Assembly (NCBI GenBank): GCA_017746715.1
Contig: JAGHZQ010000065.1
Span: forward strand, 124,001 to 188,000
DNA length: 64,000 nucleotides
Direction of reading: 5' to 3'
Source: Cyanobacteria bacterium SBLK
Lineage (GTDB): Bacteria; Cyanobacteriota; Cyanobacteriia; Cyanobacteriales; Spirulinaceae
Position numbers and translations under genes: made by a program
In this document: positions 26,769 through 35,375 of the stretch, in pieces
Position numbering within the stretch: position 1 is the first letter of the stretch
How the letters are laid out: every line of letters begins with the position of its first letter
The notes under the pieces: generated by a model
Databases searched by the model: none
Seen by the model: only the letters and a program-made list of their open reading frames with translations
What the model was told of the DNA's origin: nothing

Positions 26769-28991
26769 GTGCGAATTCCGCTCGACTACTACAGGATTTT
26801 AGGGGTATCCATTCAGGCGACCGCCTCCCAACTCGGTCAAGCCTATCACGATCGCGCCTTGCAATTACCGCGTCGAGAGTACAGCGATATTGCCATTAAT
26901 TCGCGCAAGCAGCTACTCGACGAAGCCTACTCGATCTTGTCCGACGGGGAAAGGCGATCGGAATACGATGCGAGTTTTTTAGCGAAAACCCAACCCCTCA
27001 GTACGCAACCCCTTCCCCAAGATATGGCTTGGGAAAGCGAACGAAACGCCCCCACCGCATGGCTGGAAATTAACAACGAGCAATTTATCGGGGCGCTGTC
27101 GATCTTGCAAGAACTGGGAGAATACGAACTGGTTATTAGTTTGGGTAACCCCTTACTCGATCGCGAAAATTTAACCCCCGAACAAGAACGCCTCATCAGT
27201 TCCGAGTTGGTTCATGCCGATATCGTTCTCACCATTGCCCTTGCCTGTTTGGAATTGGGACGGGAACAATGGCAGCAAGGGCAATCGGAACGCGCCGCCG
27301 CCTCGGGCAAAGTCGGACAGGATTTACTCTTGCGAGAAGGGCTATTTCCTAACATTCGCGGCGAAATTCAGGCGGATATCTACAAATTGCGCCCCTATCG
27401 CGTTTTAGAACTGCTTTCTCACGACGAAAGCGCCATTAGCGATCGCCTCAAAGGGGTACAACTCCTACAAGAAATGCTGCAAGAACGAGGCGGCATCGAT
27501 GGTAGCAACGACGATCGATCCGGTTTGAGCGTCGATGACTTTTTACGCTTCATCCAGCAAATTCGCGGCTATCTCACCGCCGCCGAACAACAAGAAATTT
27601 TTGAACTCGAAGCGCGGCGACCTTCTGCCGTTGCCACCTATTTAGCCGTTTATGCCCTTGTGGGACGAGGGTTTGCTCAATTTCAACCCTATTTAATTAC
27701 CCGCGCCAAGGAAATGTTACAGGTGTTGGGACGGCGACAGGACGTTTATCTCGAACAAGCCGTTTGCGCCCTGTTATTGGGGCAAACCGAAGAAGCCAGT
27801 CGCGCTTTAGAGTTAAGTCAAGAATACGAACCCCTCGCCTTTATTCGCGAACATTCTCAAGGATCGCCGGATTTGCTGCCGGGATTGTGCCTTTATGGGG
27901 AACGCTGGCTGCAAACGGAAGTCTTTCCCCATTTTCGGGATTTATCCGAGTTGCGGGCTTCTCTCAAAGACTATTTTGCCGACGAACAGGTTCAAAGTTA
28001 TTTAGAACAACTTCCCAGCGAAACCGACAATCCCGATCGCTGGTCGGTCGTAGAACCCGCGACTGCCTCGATTTCCCCTTCCGGACAGCGCACTGTTGGG
28101 GCAATGGCGGCAGAACGCACGTTGCAAGAAACCCCCTCGGGTAGAGCGGCCGCGGGAACGGCAACGCTAACTCCTCCTCAAAAAACCGAGGGCATTCCTT
28201 CCCCCTCCAACCGCAGTGCTTCGCGTTCCCGCAACGTCTCCAGAGGAGAATCGCGAAGCACGCCTACCGCCCAACGCCAACCCGCACCGCCACTCCCTCG
28301 GCGGCGACGGGAACAACCCGAAGAGGAGGAAACGAGCAATCCTCCTGTGGCGCGACGCAGCAACCGAAGGCGTTCCCGTTCTTCTGGTAATAGTTCTCAA
28401 TTGCTGCGCTTCCTGATTTTAGGTGCGGGGGGCATTGCCGCCATCCTCATTTTATGGTTGGCGATCGGGTATGTTCTGCGAGCATTATTTGGCGAGACGG
28501 ATAGCGTACCGGGGTCGGAAGCCAATCAACCCGTTATCTCTGTAGAGGCTCTCATGGTTGTCATTTCCCAAGCAACTGAAGAAATTGCCCCCAATGCAGC
28601 CCTAGGAGATTTGAGTGAAGAAGGCGCTCGCCGAGTGGTAGAAACGTGGTTATCGGTTAAAAAAGCAGCGTTGGGCAAAGATCGTCAAATCGCTTTGCTC
28701 GATAGTATTTTAGCCGATCGAACATTGAGAACGTGGCGGGATACGGCAGAATCTCTCCAACAAGAAAATGCCTATCGAGAATACGAGCATGAAGTGCGCG
28801 TTGAGAATGTAGATTTTAACCCCGATAATCCCGATGTGGCGAGGGTTGATGTTGCCGTGCGAGAAATTGCCAAGGCTTTTCGCGGGGGACAGCCCGATGC
28901 CAGTCAGTCCTATGATGATAATTTACGAGTTCGCTATGAGTTAGTCCGTCAAAACGATCTCTGGCGCATCCGTAGCATGACAGTGCTTTAA
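26769..28991 (+). CDS. ftn2: Cell-division protein Ftn2/ZipN (ARC6 homologue)
   Basis: A 740-residue protein starting at GTG. The N-terminus is a J-like domain (DYYRILGV, then LLDEAYSILSD) but lacks the HPD of true DnaJ. A long helical region follows, then a proline/arginine/serine-rich linker (about 450-540) and one membrane helix (about 548-572, FLILGAGGIAAILILWLAIGYVL). The C-terminal periplasmic domain (about 590-740) is of the IMS/DUF4101 type. This is the layout of cyanobacterial Ftn2/ZipN and chloroplast ARC6, which tether FtsZ to the inner membrane. It diverges from the Panacea operon with about 120 bases between. Confidence 0.9.
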   Translation: MRIPLDYYRILGVSIQATASQLGQAYHDRALQLPRREYSDIAINSRKQLLDEAYSILSDGERRSEYDASFLAKTQPLSTQPLPQDMAWESERNAPTAWLEINNEQFIGALSILQELGEYELVISLGNPLLDRENLTPEQERLISSELVHADIVLTIALACLELGREQWQQGQSERAAASGKVGQDLLLREGLFPNIRGEIQADIYKLRPYRVLELLSHDESAISDRLKGVQLLQEMLQERGGIDGSNDDRSGLSVDDFLRFIQQIRGYLTAAEQQEIFELEARRPSAVATYLAVYALVGRGFAQFQPYLITRAKEMLQVLGRRQDVYLEQAVCALLLGQTEEASRALELSQEYEPLAFIREHSQGSPDLLPGLCLYGERWLQTEVFPHFRDLSELRASLKDYFADEQVQSYLEQLPSETDNPDRWSVVEPATASISPSGQRTVGAMAAERTLQETPSGRAAAGTATLTPPQKTEGIPSPSNRSASRSRNVSRGESRSTPTAQRQPAPPLPRRRREQPEEEETSNPPVARRSNRRRSRSSGNSSQLLRFLILGAGGIAAILILWLAIGYVLRALFGETDSVPGSEANQPVISVEALMVVISQATEEIAPNAALGDLSEEGARRVVETWLSVKKAALGKDRQIALLDSILADRTLRTWRDTAESLQQENAYREYEHEVRVENVDFNPDNPDVARVDVAVREIAKAFRGGQPDASQSYDDNLRVRYELVRQNDLWRIRSMTVL

Positions 28992-28992
28992 C

Positions 28993-29022
28993 AATTAAAA
29001 ATTCAGAATTCAAAATTCAAAA
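28993..29022. repeat. AATTCAAA short tandem repeat
   Basis: Two to three copies of a heptamer of the form AATTCAA fill the gap between ftn2 and chrA. The same motif recurs at 30845-30870, 32660-32690 and 50735-50772, always between genes. This is the short tandemly repeated sequence type known from cyanobacteria. Confidence 0.7.
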
Positions 29023-29028
29023 TTATTT

Positions 29029-30192
29029 ATGGAAGCGCGATCGCTAGAATTGGCTCGGTTCTTTTTGAAGTTAGGTACTATCGGTTTTGGAGGGCCTGCG
29101 GTTCATCTTGGCATGATGGAAGAGGAAGTGGTGGAACGCCGTCAATGGCTGACGCGGGAGCATTTTCTCGATCTCGTCGGGGCGACGAATTTGATTCCAG
29201 GACCCAATTCTACGGAAATGGCCATTCACATCGGTTATTCTTATGGCGGCGTCGTCGGGTTAGCAGTGGCGGGAATCTCTTTTATTGCGCCGGCGGTGCT
29301 GACAACGGGGATTTTAGCGTGGCTTTACGTGAATTTTGGCACCCTACCCGCTTTTGAACCGTTATTGTACGGGATTAAACCTGCCGTTTTGGCCGTGATT
29401 GGCGGGGCGTTGTGGCGTTTGGGCAAGAAGGCGCTTAAATCGCGATCGCTGCTTGTGATTGCGGGTTTGGCGATTGCTTTGTTACTGTTGGGGGCGAATG
29501 AAGTCATCGCTTTATTAATTGGGGGCTTTGTCGGGATGTTATGGCTGCGATGGCAATCTCCCCCGAATAATGTTGCAGAATGGGCGATCGCGACGTTAAA
29601 TTTGACAGCAGCCGGACGCGCCTCGGCAACGATAGAAGCAACCACCCCGGCATTATGGCAGTTGGGGTTATTTTTTCTCAAAGTCGGCGCGATTTTATTT
29701 GGGAGCGGTTATGTTTTAATTGCCTTTTTAGAAGGGGAATTGGTGGGGCAAGGTTGGCTGAACCAGCAACAATTATTAGACGCGATCGCGATCGGGCAGT
29801 TCACCCCCGGTCCGATGCTTTCCACCTCCACCTTTATCGGTTACATTATTTTGGGCATTCCGGGGGCAACGGTGGCAACTTTAGGCATTTTCCTGCCTTC
29901 TTTTCTTTTGGTGGCCATTCTCAATCCCATCGTTCCCCTGTTGCGAAAATCCCCTTGGAGTTCGGCTTTTTTGGATGCCGTGAATGCCAGTGCCGTTGCG
30001 TTAATGATCGTGGTAACGATCCGCTTGCTCCGGTCGATTATCTGGCAACCCAATCTGGGATTGCCTTTCGATCCCGTGGTTTTGTCGATTGCGATTTGCG
30101 GCGCGATCGCCCTGTTTCGCTTTCGACTCGGTCCGGTTTGGCTGGTGCTTGGCGGGGCGATACTCGGCTATCTCTCTTCCCTCATTTTCTGA
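29029..30192 (+). CDS. chrA: Chromate transporter ChrA
   Basis: A 387-residue inner-membrane protein of the CHR family. It has two homologous halves. The first has FFLKLGTIGFGGPAVHLGMMEEE and TNLIPGPNSTEMAIHIGY; the second repeats this as FFLKVGAILFGSGYVLIAFLEGE and IAIGQFTPGPMLSTSTFIGY. About ten to twelve membrane segments are visible. Family members expel chromate in exchange for other anions and are often linked to sulfate stress. It begins 37 bases after ftn2. No chromate regulator is adjacent. DUF2854 follows at once. Confidence 0.9.
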   Translation: MEARSLELARFFLKLGTIGFGGPAVHLGMMEEEVVERRQWLTREHFLDLVGATNLIPGPNSTEMAIHIGYSYGGVVGLAVAGISFIAPAVLTTGILAWLYVNFGTLPAFEPLLYGIKPAVLAVIGGALWRLGKKALKSRSLLVIAGLAIALLLLGANEVIALLIGGFVGMLWLRWQSPPNNVAEWAIATLNLTAAGRASATIEATTPALWQLGLFFLKVGAILFGSGYVLIAFLEGELVGQGWLNQQQLLDAIAIGQFTPGPMLSTSTFIGYIILGIPGATVATLGIFLPSFLLVAILNPIVPLLRKSPWSSAFLDAVNASAVALMIVVTIRLLRSIIWQPNLGLPFDPVVLSIAICGAIALFRFRLGPVWLVLGGAILGYLSSLIF

Positions 30193-30276
30193 GTTTTAGG
30201 GCGCGTTATGACTCCCTTGCCTGCCGGAAGGGGCGATCGCGAGATAAAATCTAAAATAAACCTAAAATTATTGCGA

Positions 30277-30837
30277 ATGTTTGGAAAAATTCCCCTTGCT
30301 TTACTCGGTCTCTCCGCAGGTGGCATCTTAACCATTATGGGCTTTGTCGCTTATGCGTTGGGCAAACCCACCTTAAATTTAGTAGGCTTTTTTTACGGCT
30401 TGCCTTTATTACTCGGTGGATTGGCGCTCAAAGCCTCAGAACTCAAACCCACCCCCTACAGCAAACCCACCCCTACCGATGTGTTGGCATTGCGGGAAAC
30501 CCAAGCAACGGAGATCCAAATCAAACTTCGCAAAGATGTGACTCGCTACCGTTACGGTCAGCAAGTCCATTTAGATTATTCTCTCACCAAACTGGCGATC
30601 GCCCCCTCCGATGACGAACTCCCCAATCTGCAAGCATTACGAGAAGAAGCGCTCGACAACAATTACGGGTTAATTCTCGAGTTTTACTCTCCTTTTGTCA
30701 CCCTCGAACAATGGCAAGAAAAACAAGAAAAAATCGAAAAATTCTTTGGTCCGGGCATTCGCACCACCCTCACCCAGCCCCAAGAAGAATGGGTGGAACT
30801 GGCATTAATTACTCTCGATGATACAGAGCCAAAATAA
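30277..30837 (+). CDS. DUF2854 membrane protein
   Basis: About 187 residues from the ATG at 30277; a reading from 30208 adds an unlikely leader. Two hydrophobic segments lie near the N-terminus (IPLALLGLSAGGILTIMGFVAY and the following LVGFFYGLPLLLGG). They are followed by a soluble domain with TDVLALRETQAT and TRYRYGQQVHLD. The family is conserved in cyanobacteria and plastids and has no proven role. It lies 84 bases after chrA on the same strand, so a joint transcript is possible. Confidence 0.75.
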   Translation: MFGKIPLALLGLSAGGILTIMGFVAYALGKPTLNLVGFFYGLPLLLGGLALKASELKPTPYSKPTPTDVLALRETQATEIQIKLRKDVTRYRYGQQVHLDYSLTKLAIAPSDDELPNLQALREEALDNNYGLILEFYSPFVTLEQWQEKQEKIEKFFGPGIRTTLTQPQEEWVELALITLDDTEPK

Positions 30838-30844
30838 TCGCTTT

Positions 30845-30870
30845 TTGAATTCAAAATTCAAAGTTCAAAT
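30845..30870. repeat. AATTCAAA short tandem repeat
   Basis: Copies of AATTCAAA and AGTTCAAA lie between the DUF2854 and CRR7 genes, which converge here. Confidence 0.6.
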
Positions 30871-30889
30871 GATGCGCTTTGTTCGTAGA

Positions 30890-31147
30890 TTACTTTTTTT
30901 CCAATCTCGTTGCGTACCATTGTAAATACCGACCGGGAGCAACATCAAATTCGCAAGCGGTATCCAACAAACATTGAGCTTGTTCGCTCAAAGAATTAAA
31001 CTGTTGCAAATCTCGCGGTAACTCATCTTGTTGCTGGAGAATGCCCTTCAGTTTTTCTAATAACTCTTCTTTTGAGAGAAATTGTTCGGGGCGATCGGGT
31101 TCGAGGACGACATAACAATCCTCTTGATACATAATTGAATCGGCCAT
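30890..31147 (-). CDS. CRR7-family protein (chlororespiratory reduction 7)
   Basis: A protein of 85 residues from the ATG at 31147. The pattern MADSIMYQEDCYVVLE, then FLSKEELLEKLKGIL and a C-terminal GRYLQWYATRLEKK agrees with the CRR7 family. In plants CRR7 is required for assembly of the chloroplast NAD(P)H dehydrogenase-like complex. In cyanobacteria it is a conserved small protein whose role is less clear. It converges with the DUF2854 gene and diverges from selO. Confidence 0.72.
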   Translation of the reverse strand: MADSIMYQEDCYVVLEPDRPEQFLSKEELLEKLKGILQQQDELPRDLQQFNSLSEQAQCLLDTACEFDVAPGRYLQWYATRLEKK

Positions 31148-31246
31148 CAGTTTGGAAGTTTTCAAGCGCAATTTTCTTTTAAACTATAAACGAATTTTGT
31201 CTCTACGCGATCGCTATTTTTCATACTTCATCCCTTATCCTTGCCC

Positions 31247-32653
31247 ATGAATCCCTTTCTCAATCTCAAATACGAAACCGTTATGGAAGACTTAGGCGAG
31301 GATTATAGCGATCGCGTCTCTGCGGCTTCTTTTCCCGAACATACCTTGCGCTATCGGGGCGATCGCTTACTTCCCCTGATGAATTTAAACCCCGAAACTG
31401 TTGGCGATGATGACTTTATCGAGGCATTTGGCTTATTTCAAGGGGTGCGTCCTTTTCTCGCCTTGCGCTACCACGGCTATCAATTCGGCCAGTATAACCC
31501 CTTTCTCGGAGATGGTCGGGGTTTTCTTTACGGACAAGTTCGAGGGACGGATGGGCACTTATACGATTTTGGCACGAAAGGATCCGGAAATACCCCTTAT
31601 TCGAGAAGTGCAGACGGACGCTTAACGCTCAAAGGTGGGGTTAGAGAAATTTTAGCCGCTGAAACCCTCCATCAATTGGGGGTTAAAACATCTCGTTGTT
31701 TGAGTTTAATTGAAACCGGAGAAGCCTTATGGCGAGGAGACGAACCCTCTCCCACTCGTGCCTCCGTAATGGTGAGATTTAGTCTTTCTCATATCCGTTT
31801 CGGCACATTTGAGCGACTGCATTATATCAAACGTCCCGATTTAATCCGCAAACTCCTCGATCGCGTTATCGAAATTTACTATTCCCACATTCCACAAAAT
31901 GAAGAGAAATACTCTTGCTTTTATACAGAATTAGTGCAGCGCGTTGCTATTTTAGCGGCGCAATGGATGGCGGCGGGATTTTGTCACGGGGTACTCAATA
32001 CCGATAATATGTCGATTGTGGGGGAAAGTTTCGATTACGGTCCTTATGCGTTTATTCCGACTTATAACCCTCGATTTACTGCTGCATATTTCGATTATAA
32101 CGGACTCTATTGTTATGCCAATCAGCCTGGAATTTGTAAGTGGAATTTGGAAAAATTGCAAGTGCCTTTAGCAATGGTGATGGAAAAAGCAGATTTAGAC
32201 GCAGGACTGGAACAATTTGAAGATTATTATTACGATGAATATTATCGTTTAATGGCCAGTAAGCTCGGTTTTGAATCGTTACCGCGACAGCAAGCACAAG
32301 AATTAGTTTGGCATACGGTGAAGGTTTTAGAAGAAACGCAAATCGGCTATCACGAATTTTTTAGTGAGTTAGGGGAGTTATTTTCCCATTACTGGCGTAA
32401 AGATGTGGATGAGGTCTTAAAAAATACCTCTTTTGTTTTAGAACCTTGGGAAACATGGCGAAAGCTCTATTATCAACGCTTAAATGATTTTCCTGTTGAT
32501 GAAATGGAGAAAATCAAAAGTCACCTCCAATATCAAAATCCAAAAACGGCATTACTCAGACCGATTATTGAGTCGGTTTGGGAACCCATTACTCAAGAGG
32601 ATAATTGGCAGCCTTTTTACAATCTATTGGAGACCATTTTGTCGAGAAAATAA
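31247..32653 (+). CDS. selO: Protein adenylyltransferase SelO (YdiU family)
   Basis: A 468-residue pseudokinase-fold enzyme. It starts at the ATG two codons inside a TTG. Characteristic segments are ALRYHGYQFGQYNPFLGDGRG, DFGTKGSGNTPYSR, LTLKGGVREILAAE, and the metal-binding part CHGVLNTDNMSIVGESFDYGP. SelO proteins transfer AMP from ATP to Ser, Thr or Tyr of target proteins and help resist oxidative stress. The C-terminal Cys/Sec-containing tail of many SelO proteins is not seen here. The gene is single and diverges from the CRR7 gene. Confidence 0.88.
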   Translation: MNPFLNLKYETVMEDLGEDYSDRVSAASFPEHTLRYRGDRLLPLMNLNPETVGDDDFIEAFGLFQGVRPFLALRYHGYQFGQYNPFLGDGRGFLYGQVRGTDGHLYDFGTKGSGNTPYSRSADGRLTLKGGVREILAAETLHQLGVKTSRCLSLIETGEALWRGDEPSPTRASVMVRFSLSHIRFGTFERLHYIKRPDLIRKLLDRVIEIYYSHIPQNEEKYSCFYTELVQRVAILAAQWMAAGFCHGVLNTDNMSIVGESFDYGPYAFIPTYNPRFTAAYFDYNGLYCYANQPGICKWNLEKLQVPLAMVMEKADLDAGLEQFEDYYYDEYYRLMASKLGFESLPRQQAQELVWHTVKVLEETQIGYHEFFSELGELFSHYWRKDVDEVLKNTSFVLEPWETWRKLYYQRLNDFPVDEMEKIKSHLQYQNPKTALLRPIIESVWEPITQEDNWQPFYNLLETILSRK

Positions 32654-32659
32654 CTACAA

Positions 32660-32692
32660 CAATTCAAAATTCAAAATTATCAATTCAAAAAT
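32660..32692. repeat. AATTCAAA short tandem repeat
   Basis: CAATTCAAAATTCAAAATTA followed by another CAATTCAAAA lies just after selO. It belongs to the same repeat family as those at 28993, 30845 and 50735. Confidence 0.65.
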
Positions 32693-32891
32693 AAAACCTA
32701 AATGATGCGATCGCACACAAACCGGAATAGAATTAATTGGATAGCGATCGCACTTGTCGATCCTGTCGTCACGCACCCCCATTTTCAAACCCGCGATCGC
32801 ATTTCTGGCATAGTTTGCGATCGCCTCCTCCATTCAACGAAGTTTAATCGAACTATCTCCGATCGCTAAATCTCTAAAAATAAGGAATTCC

Positions 32892-33767
32892 ATGTCCACC
32901 ACTCGACGATATTGGCTCAAAGGTATTTCATTGGTCGTAATTTTTTATCTAATCTTTAACTTATCCAGTCCATTGTTCCTCGATCGAGACAAACAGCTGA
33001 AGAATATAGAGACTCCCGATCTCATTCTGATCGCCCTTGTCTTACTTTTCAACTCTGAGTTACTTAATAAATTAGAGAATATTAGTTTTTCCAAGGATGG
33101 AAGTTTTAAGGCTGAATTTAAACAGCTAAAAGAGTCTCAAGAAAAGCTCGAAGAAACTCAGAAACAGCAAAAGAAACAGATAGAAGAGACCCAGGAACAG
33201 CAAAAAGTCCAGATTTCTAATGTGAATAAAGAGATTAGTGGTTTACACGAAGCAATTAAACACTTCAATTCTAGAGAAGATATTCTCCGTAGAGAACCTG
33301 ACGCAATTAACAAGAACCTAGCACTTGTGGGATTAAAAGTACGTTCTGGCGATGTTATTGATGCCATTACTCCGATTTACGCTGTAATTACACCCGATTT
33401 TACACTGGGAAAACAAGTCGATGGCGTGCAGTATGGCGGTATGGGAGGAGGGGAGACTCCCCTTGTACGGGATGGCTGCATCGTGACGGGAGTTAACCTA
33501 TACAGAGGGGATTATTTTGGTCGAGAAGAAATTATTCATATAGAATTAATTTGGCAAAAATTGACTCAAAAAGGGATTGATTCTGAAGAAGTTTTTTCCC
33601 CTAAGCTAGGGAGTGGAAATTATGCCAAGGATATTATCTTGGAAGAATTGCGTACTGAGTCTGACTGTTATATCTATAATTTTAGTTGCAAAACGAGTGA
33701 CCATACATCGGGTGAGACCTTTTTGCACGACTTCACCATAGATGCCAAAAAGTTGCCAACTCTCTAA
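32892..33767 (+). CDS. Membrane-anchored coiled-coil protein with possible jacalin-like domain
   Basis: A 291-residue protein not recognised as a whole. One membrane segment lies at the N-terminus (SLVVIFYLIFNLSSPLF), with a second hydrophobic stretch near residue 40 (LILIALVLLFNS). Then comes a coiled coil rich in KLEETQKQQ-type heptads (about 75-120). The C-terminal 150 residues have LVGLKVRSGDVIDAITPIYAVI, QYGGMGGGETPLV and CIVTGVNLYRG. These are glycine-rich loops and strands reminiscent of jacalin-type lectins. A sugar-binding role is therefore possible but weakly supported. It follows a 238-base gap rich in GCGATCGC sites. Confidence 0.5.
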   Translation: MSTTRRYWLKGISLVVIFYLIFNLSSPLFLDRDKQLKNIETPDLILIALVLLFNSELLNKLENISFSKDGSFKAEFKQLKESQEKLEETQKQQKKQIEETQEQQKVQISNVNKEISGLHEAIKHFNSREDILRREPDAINKNLALVGLKVRSGDVIDAITPIYAVITPDFTLGKQVDGVQYGGMGGGETPLVRDGCIVTGVNLYRGDYFGREEIIHIELIWQKLTQKGIDSEEVFSPKLGSGNYAKDIILEELRTESDCYIYNFSCKTSDHTSGETFLHDFTIDAKKLPTL

Positions 33768-33887
33768 AGTAGTCGATCGCGTACTCCAATTCTCAAACCC
33801 GCGATCGCACTTCCGACCCGATCGCGATTTTTCAGTTGTCGGAAACAAGGAGCGATCGCCTTCCTCCAGTCCAGTACATCCCAATAC

Positions 33888-33916
33888 ACAAAAAGAGGCC
33901 GATATCGATCGGCCTC
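33888..33916 (-). terminator. Rho-independent terminator of the ferredoxin operon
   Basis: On the minus strand the sequence GAGGCCGAT-CGAT-ATCGGCCTC forms a nine-base-pair perfect stem and is followed by TTTTTG. It lies just after the ferredoxin gene. Confidence 0.85.
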
Positions 33917-33949
33917 AACATTTCTTAAAGATAGAATTTTTAGGTTTTT

Positions 33950-34420
33950 TTATTTGTCGATCGCCCTTTTGCGCTTCTTTTTCTGCTCTTGCTTGAGTTC
34001 TTGTTCTCGTCGGAGTCGGTTTTCGACAGCTTTTGCAGAAGCTCCCACCGGAAAACCCGCCACGGGAATCGTTTGAAACTTCCGCGCCGCTTCCAACACC
34101 TTCAACTCCGTGTAATCGACCCAATGAATACAGTTGACCGGACAAGTATCGATCGCCTCGCCGACGAGATCTTCAGTATCGCCATCTTGACGGATTGCCC
34201 GCGCCCGTCCGTGATCCGGCTCGATATAAAATGTATTCGGAGCCGTGTGGGCGCAGTGCTTGCAACCAATGCAAGTCACCTCATCTACATAAACGCCCTT
34301 TTGTCGCAGCGCACCGCCTAACTCCGGTTCAAAACCCGTGCGATCGGGAGCATCGCGAAAAACACCCCCCAGTTCCGGCTCGAAACCCGATCGCTCGTCA
34401 TTGGTATCGAAATCACTCAT
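33950..34420 (-). CDS. 4Fe-4S ferredoxin with repeated N-terminal motif
   Basis: A 156-residue ferredoxin. The cluster ligands are C50, C53 and C56 in CIGCKHC, plus C93 in CPVNC, giving one [4Fe-4S] cluster; C97 is extra. The core (VYVDEVTCIGCKHCA to IHWVDYTEL) is close to that of a ferredoxin domain found in plants and cyanobacteria. Two copies of the motif GFEPELGG precede it (residues 12-19 and 29-36). The last 40 residues are lysine rich, ending KKKRKRAIDK. It is the third gene of an operon with DUF2997 and Ycf35 and abuts the Ycf35 gene. A redox role with those partners is an inference. Confidence 0.85.
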   Translation of the reverse strand: MSDFDTNDERSGFEPELGGVFRDAPDRTGFEPELGGALRQKGVYVDEVTCIGCKHCAHTAPNTFYIEPDHGRARAIRQDGDTEDLVGEAIDTCPVNCIHWVDYTELKVLEAARKFQTIPVAGFPVGASAKAVENRLRREQELKQEQKKKRKRAIDK

Positions 34421-34807
34421 TTAAGCACCCCAGCGTTGGACGACCAAACGAATAGAACCGTCCTTATTTTGCTCCTCGCGAGCCAATTCAAAGCCTTGCT
34501 TCACAGTTTCGCCGATAACGGTGTGATAGGCATAACGCTGAGTCACCTGCTTGAGAAAACCCTCTACCGATAAAGGCTGTTCCCAATATTGCAGATCCGT
34601 CACCATTTCGTATTCTTGACCATTCCAGCTAAAACCGATGTCGTAGTCGTTTTCCTGTTCGACGACAACTTCAGCGCTATGGGTTTTTCCTTGATAGCCC
34701 CGAACGGTTTCGGGTCCTTCCTTCCAGTCGATATCCAAATCGGTCAATGCTGCTTTGAGGGAAGTCAGATTGCGAATTTGGGTTTTGATATTGCTGAAAT
34801 GAGACAT
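34421..34807 (-). CDS. ycf35: Ycf35-like protein (DUF1257), first copy
   Basis: A 128-residue protein of the DUF1257/Ycf35 family, found in cyanobacteria and red-lineage plastids, function unknown. It begins MSHFSNIKTQIRNL and has the usual DIGFSWNGQEYE and VTQRYAYHTV segments. The stop abuts the ferredoxin start. A second copy (48262), beginning MSHFSTLRTKISD, lies after ycf46. The two copies are clear paralogues but this one is closer to the plastid-type sequence, and it has the usual neighbours. Confidence 0.85.
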   Translation of the reverse strand: MSHFSNIKTQIRNLTSLKAALTDLDIDWKEGPETVRGYQGKTHSAEVVVEQENDYDIGFSWNGQEYEMVTDLQYWEQPLSVEGFLKQVTQRYAYHTVIGETVKQGFELAREEQNKDGSIRLVVQRWGA

Positions 34808-34912
34808 ATGTTAACAATCCTTATTAGTAATTGACGTAGGGGCGCAATACTTGCACCCGATTCCTTCGCGCTCGCAATGCCAGCGCTGAATCCGGCCGAC
34901 TGACCCGATCCT

Positions 34913-35131
34913 TTACCAATCCGTCCAAGCAGTTTGGGGATTGGTTTCTGGGTTAGAGAGTTTTTGCTCTAGAGCATAATAGTCTGAAGTTTTTTCCACA
35001 GACATCACCCTCCCGAGTTGTTCTTCGATCGCGGCGGTAACTTCGGCGCAGGATCTGCCCACAATTCCCGTGACCTTCTCTTGCACGCGACCGTCCGGAT
35101 AAATAATGAATTCAAGGGTTTCCATGCTCAT
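34913..35131 (-). CDS. DUF2997 protein
   Basis: A 72-residue protein that begins MSMETLEFIIYPDGRV and contains VTGIVGRSCAEVTAAIEEQLG. These fit the DUF2997 family, which usually lies beside Ycf35 in cyanobacteria. Two ATG codons, two apart, could serve as start. It is the first gene of the three-gene operon with Ycf35 and ferredoxin. Confidence 0.8.
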   Translation of the reverse strand: MSMETLEFIIYPDGRVQEKVTGIVGRSCAEVTAAIEEQLGRVMSVEKTSDYYALEQKLSNPETNPQTAWTDW

Positions 35132-35375
35132 CGCTGGTAGGTTCTCCTCTAACGTGCGGGATTGGGATTAAGGGAAAACGGCGATCGCTGCTTTCTTTTT
35201 GTCTTACCCGTTTTTCCGCGAGACAGTATTAATAATTCAAGAATCTTAACAAAGTTTCGTACCGATTGAACCAATTGCTTCAATCTTTCGTTAAGTTTGT
35301 CGTAACTTTTTTCGAGAGTCAAGCAATTGCCTTGAAATTTTGAGAATCTTATTGAACAGCTACTCCCAGAGATAG

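Noticed and set aside
29580..30254. 224-codon plus-strand frame overlapping chrA
   Set aside because: It runs out of frame through chrA, is very rich in R and H, and has no family pattern.
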